NCBI GenBank assembly: GCA_016296235.1 | Contig: JAEDJR010000099.1 | Coordinates: forward strand, 1-7,252 | Direction of reading: 5' to 3' | Source of the DNA: Oscillospiraceae bacterium | GTDB taxonomy: Bacteria; Bacillota; Clostridia; Oscillospirales; Oscillospiraceae | DNA: 7,252 bases | In this document: positions 5,215 to 7,252 of the stretch, piece by piece | How positions within the stretch are numbered: position 1 is the stretch's first letter | How the letters are laid out: the number at the start of each line of letters is the position of its first letter | The notes under the pieces: generated by a model | The model's input: the letters and a program-made list of their open reading frames with translations, nothing else | What the model was told of the DNA's origin: nothing | The model's database searches: none | Made by a program: the position numbers and the translations under genes

Positions 5215-6090
5215 CTATCCCACGAAGCAGCTGACATCCTCCACCCGCAGACTTCTGTGCAGTCCCAGGCTGACGCCGTAGCCCAGCAGGCGGGCAATTC
5301 GGCCCACCCGGGCGTCGATATCCTTAGGCGTCACCACCATGGAGGGGTCGCAGGACACGGTTTCCGCGGACCGGCAGCCCCTGGCCTCCAGGGTGTCCTC
5401 CAGCAGGGTTGCCGCCTCCACCACCGTGGGCACCCCCACCGCCAGCACCGGTACGCCCAGGGTTTCCCGGTCGAAGGCCGCCCGGCGGTTGCCCACGCCG
5501 GAGCCGGGGGTAATGCCGGTATCCGTCAGCTGCACCGTGGTGCACACCCGCTCCAGGCTCCGGGACGCCAGGGCGTCCACCACCACCACGCAGCAGGGCC
5601 TGGAGCGTTCCACGATGCCCCGCACCACCTCCACGCTCTCCAGACCCGTGGTTCCCAGAACGCCGGGCGCAATGGCGCTGACCGGCCGCAGCTGCGGAAA
5701 GGAGCTGCCCAGGTGCCGGGTCACCACCAGGTGATCCAGGGATCGCGGCCCGATGGCGTCGGGCGTCACGGCCCCATTGCCCAGGCCCGCCACCAGCACC
5801 GGACCGCTGCCAGGCACCATGGCGGCGATCTCCTTGCCCAACCGGACCGCCGCCCTGGAAAAGCCCGCCGGCTCCCGCAGGAGCCCCCGTTCCAGCTCCA
5901 GGGTCACATAGGTGCCCACGGGCTTGTGCAGGGCCCGGACGCCCTCCTGGTTGAGGATCTCCACCACCGTGGCGGAGATCCCCCGTCCCGTGCTCTCCCT
6001 GGCCCGGACGCCGGGCAGCTGGGTGGTTTTTCCCGCGCTCTCCTGCCATAGCTCCCTGGCCTCCATGGCCAGATCCGTGCGTTTGCTCAT
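5215..6090 (-). CDS. gpr: Germination protease (spore endopeptidase) GPR
   Basis: GPR is made as a zymogen in the forespore and starts degradation of small acid-soluble spore proteins at germination (peptidase family A25). The 291-residue product begins MSKRTDLAMEARELW and contains GLGNGAVTPDAIGP (102-115), VVVVDALASRSLER (168-181) and LTDTGITPGSGVGNRR (188-203), all family hallmarks. D111 and D172 appear to match the two aspartates implicated in catalysis in Bacillus GPR. Start 6090 has GGGGAGG at 6097-6103, 6 nt upstream. A TTG at 6111 would fall almost at the predicted transcript start, so it is rejected. Only about three residues precede RTDLA, so the propeptide is very short compared with Bacillus. 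It diverges from rpsT and precedes sigG by 293 nt. Confidence 0.95.
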   Translation of the reverse strand: MSKRTDLAMEARELWQESAGKTTQLPGVRARESTGRGISATVVEILNQEGVRALHKPVGTYVTLELERGLLREPAGFSRAAVRLGKEIAAMVPGSGPVLVAGLGNGAVTPDAIGPRSLDHLVVTRHLGSSFPQLRPVSAIAPGVLGTTGLESVEVVRGIVERSRPCCVVVVDALASRSLERVCTTVQLTDTGITPGSGVGNRRAAFDRETLGVPVLAVGVPTVVEAATLLEDTLEARGCRSAETVSCDPSMVVTPKDIDARVGRIARLLGYGVSLGLHRSLRVEDVSCFVG

Positions 6091-6122
6091 GATAAGCCTC
6101 CCCTGCCGCAAGTATTCCTTTA

Positions 6123-6152
6123 AATTCTCTCCTTTTCACAAAAGTGCTATAC
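6123..6152 (-). promoter_or_regulatory. Candidate sigma-F/sigma-G promoter of gpr
   Basis: On the minus strand GTATA (6148-6152) and GGAGAGAATT (6123-6132) are separated by 15 nt and fit the forespore pattern GHATR-N15-GGNRANANTW at every fixed position. The implied start near 6116 gives a leader of about 25 nt. The spacing is identical to that of the candidate sigG promoter. Confidence 0.72.
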
Positions 6153-6182
6153 AATTTTTTGAAAAAAACAGAAGATTCCCCC

Positions 6183-6211
6183 TTGATTTTATGGAATCCT
6201 TTCGCTATAAT
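6183..6211 (+). promoter_or_regulatory. Sigma-A type promoter of rpsT
   Basis: TTGATT (6183-6188) and a perfect TATAAT (6206-6211) are 17 nt apart. Transcription would begin near 6218, leaving about 54 nt before the rpsT start. It is arranged back to back with the gpr promoter, with only about 30 bp between their -35 regions. Confidence 0.85.
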
Positions 6212-6271
6212 GTATTTCTGCATGAGATTAGATTTGCGTTCCCCTGTAACGCTATTGGAGGAGGTGTAACG

Positions 6272-6535
6272 ATGCCCAACATTAAATCTGCGAAGAAGAG
6301 AGTTCTGCTGACCAAGGTCCAGAATGAGAAGAACAAGGCTGCCAAGTCTGTTCTGAAGACCAACCTGAAGAAGTTCGACGCTGCCCTGGCAGAAGGCAAC
6401 CGCGAGCAGGCCGATAGCGCTTACAAGGCTGCCGTCAAGACCATTGACGAGTCTGTCAAGAAGGGAATTCTGCATAAGAATAACGCTGCCCGCAAGAAGA
6501 GCAGCATCACTCTGAAGCTGAACCACATGGCGTAA
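6272..6535 (+). CDS. rpsT: 30S ribosomal protein S20
   Basis: S20 is a primary 16S rRNA-binding protein of the small subunit. The 87-residue, lysine- and alanine-rich protein opens MPNIKSAKKRVLLTKVQNEK. It continues as helical repeats with VKTIDESVKKGILHKNNAAR (54-73) and KKSSITLKLNHMA at the end, as in the family. Its start has AGGAGG (6259-6264), 7 nt upstream. It is the only plus-strand gene here, a single-gene unit between its own promoter and a strong terminator, divergent from gpr. A 5-bp hairpin (GCGTT/AACGC, 6236-6252) lies just before the ribosome-binding site. S20 represses its own translation in E. coli; whether that happens here is unknown. Confidence 0.97.
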   Translation: MPNIKSAKKRVLLTKVQNEKNKAAKSVLKTNLKKFDAALAEGNREQADSAYKAAVKTIDESVKKGILHKNNAARKKSSITLKLNHMA

Positions 6536-6549
6536 TGGACCAGCGTTTG

Positions 6550-6580
6550 AAACCCCCACTGCACTGCAGCGGGGGTTTTT
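6550..6580 (+). terminator. Intrinsic terminator of rpsT
   Basis: AAACCCCC (6550-6557) pairs with GGGGGTTT (6571-6578). An inner CTGC-ACT-GCAG extension caps the stem, and a five-T run ends at 6580. It begins 15 nt after the rpsT stop codon. The convergent acetyltransferase gene ends at 6598, but the reverse reading has only a short T-run. Confidence 0.93.
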
Positions 6581-6597
6581 GCTATGGTTTTTGAGAA

Positions 6598-7110
6598 TCA
6601 TCTTCGATATGCAACATAGCGGTCATGGGGCATATCCACGCCCCTGTAATGCTTCGTCCAGGAGTCCGTCCTTGTCATGCCATTTCTGACAGCGACTTTT
6701 TGAGAGGCCGTATTCGTGTCCCTGATAATCGAACAAAATTCCTCTGCCTTTAAGATTTCAAACGCGTATTTTTTGCAAGCGATCGCCGCTTCGGTAGCAT
6801 AACCGTTATGCCAGTACTGCCTTTCAAACAGATAGCCGATTTCCAGAACTTCCTCTTCTTTCCAGGGCTGCATGGTCAGGCCGCATTGTCCGATCATCTC
6901 ATTGGTTTCTTTGAGAACAACCGCCCATAAGCCAAAGCTCCATGTTTGGTACCGGCATATTTGTCGATCAAGCCATTCCTGCACTTCCGTATCGCTGAAT
7001 GCACCTTCATAGGCGTACATGGTCTCTTCATCCTGCAGAATTTTGCACAGGGAGTTGAAATCTGCTTGATTCATCTCCCGCAAGTACAGTCTCTCTGTTT
7101 CAAGTTTCAT
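6598..7110 (-). CDS. GNAT family N-acetyltransferase (RimJ/RimL-like)
   Basis: The 170-residue protein has the GNAT fold, transferring acetyl from acetyl-CoA to an amino group; its acceptor is not evident. It opens MKLETERLYLREMNQADFNS, typical of the RimJ/RimL-like branch. The central strand IGQCGLTMQPW (73-83) leads to the acetyl-CoA loop ERQYWHNGYATEA (96-108). Then come DTNTASQKVAVRNGM (131-145), with the family's conserved N...S...V...GM spacing, and a C-terminal tail. The start ATG at 7110 has a weak GGGGG at 7116-7120; a GTG at 7122 would add four residues. G+C is clearly lower than in its neighbours (22 of 60 in 6721-6780, against 43 of 60 in 5521-5580 of gpr), which hints at separate ancestry. 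Confidence 0.9.
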   Translation of the reverse strand: MKLETERLYLREMNQADFNSLCKILQDEETMYAYEGAFSDTEVQEWLDRQICRYQTWSFGLWAVVLKETNEMIGQCGLTMQPWKEEEVLEIGYLFERQYWHNGYATEAAIACKKYAFEILKAEEFCSIIRDTNTASQKVAVRNGMTRTDSWTKHYRGVDMPHDRYVAYRR

Positions 7111-7170
7111 ATTTGCCCCCACTAATTGGAATTTCCCGGTGTGAGCACCAAAGGTCTTGTTTTTCTATCT

Positions 7171-7252
7171 TTATTTATGATGTTTGAGCCATTGTTTGGC
7201 ACAGTGGGCCAGGCAGGCTGCGCCGACAGGCAGCACATCCTCGTTGAACTGC
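7171..7252 (-). CDS. C-terminal end of a probable M20-family amidohydrolase/peptidase, cut by window edge
   Basis: The minus-strand frame entering from the right edge gives 26 residues before TAA at 7171-7173. It contains FNEDVLPVGAACLAHCAKQW and then ends LKHHK. The pattern FN.DE..LP.GA.....A..WL is typical of the last helix of M20 metal-dependent amidohydrolases (hippurate or N-acyl amino acid hydrolase type), where the protein ends shortly afterwards. The fragment is short, so the family call is tentative. It precedes the acetyltransferase by 60 nt on the same strand, with only a small GGTG-CTCA-CACC hairpin and no T-run between. Confidence 0.6.
   Translation of the reverse strand, partial: QFNEDVLPVGAACLAHCAKQWLKHHK

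Noticed and set aside
5324..6601. Minus-strand open frame of 425 residues across gpr and rpsT
   Set aside because: It runs in a different frame from gpr and antisense to rpsT, crosses two promoters and a terminator, and its second half is Gly/Ala/Arg low complexity.

Overview
The window reads as chromosomal DNA from a fairly GC-rich, endospore-forming anaerobe of the class Clostridia, probably Oscillospiraceae/Ruminococcaceae-like. This placement is inference. It rests on the sporulation genes (sigG, gpr, a YlmC/YmxH-type gene), on Firmicutes-style AGGAGG ribosome-binding sites, on the high G+C of most genes and on a GC-rich inverted-repeat element between genes. Nothing in the window names a species.

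Layout, left to right. Every gene except rpsT is on the minus strand, so minus-strand transcription runs right to left. Positions 1-395 hold the N-terminal part of endonuclease IV (nfo), cut by the window edge. Positions 454-1626 encode a 12-helix major facilitator transporter. Positions 1627-1926 carry no gene: they hold a 159-bp inverted-repeat (MITE-like) element and a strong hairpin terminator. Positions 1927-3610 are the rpsB-tsf translation operon (S2 and EF-Ts), with a near-consensus promoter at 3741-3769 and a leader of about 125 nt. Positions 3798-6090 are a sporulation block in transcription order gpr, sigG, ylmC. Divergent from gpr is rpsT (S20, 6272-6535) with its own vegetative promoter and terminator. 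Then come a lower-GC GNAT acetyltransferase (6598-7110) and the last 26 residues of what looks like an M20 amidohydrolase (7171-7252).

The sporulation block is coherent. Both gpr (spore protease, which degrades SASPs at germination) and sigG (late forespore sigma factor) have upstream sequences matching the sigma-F/sigma-G promoter pattern with identical 15-nt spacing (GTATA-N15-GGAGAGAATT and GAATG-N15-GGAAATACTG). This suggests forespore-specific expression with sigma-G autoregulation. The flanking ribosomal protein operons have ordinary sigma-A type promoters.

The least explained structure is the 293-nt gap between gpr and sigG. It contains a near-perfect dyad, 5058-5083 against 5114-5139, built from sequences matching the DnaA-box consensus TTWTNCACA. 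It looks like a DnaA-box cluster upstream of a sporulation sigma gene, although a hairpin acting in RNA is an alternative reading. The second notable structure is the 159-bp element upstream of the transporter. Its two arms each carry a small hairpin whose four differing base pairs have all changed in a compensatory way. No phage, CRISPR, tRNA, rRNA or transposase gene was seen.
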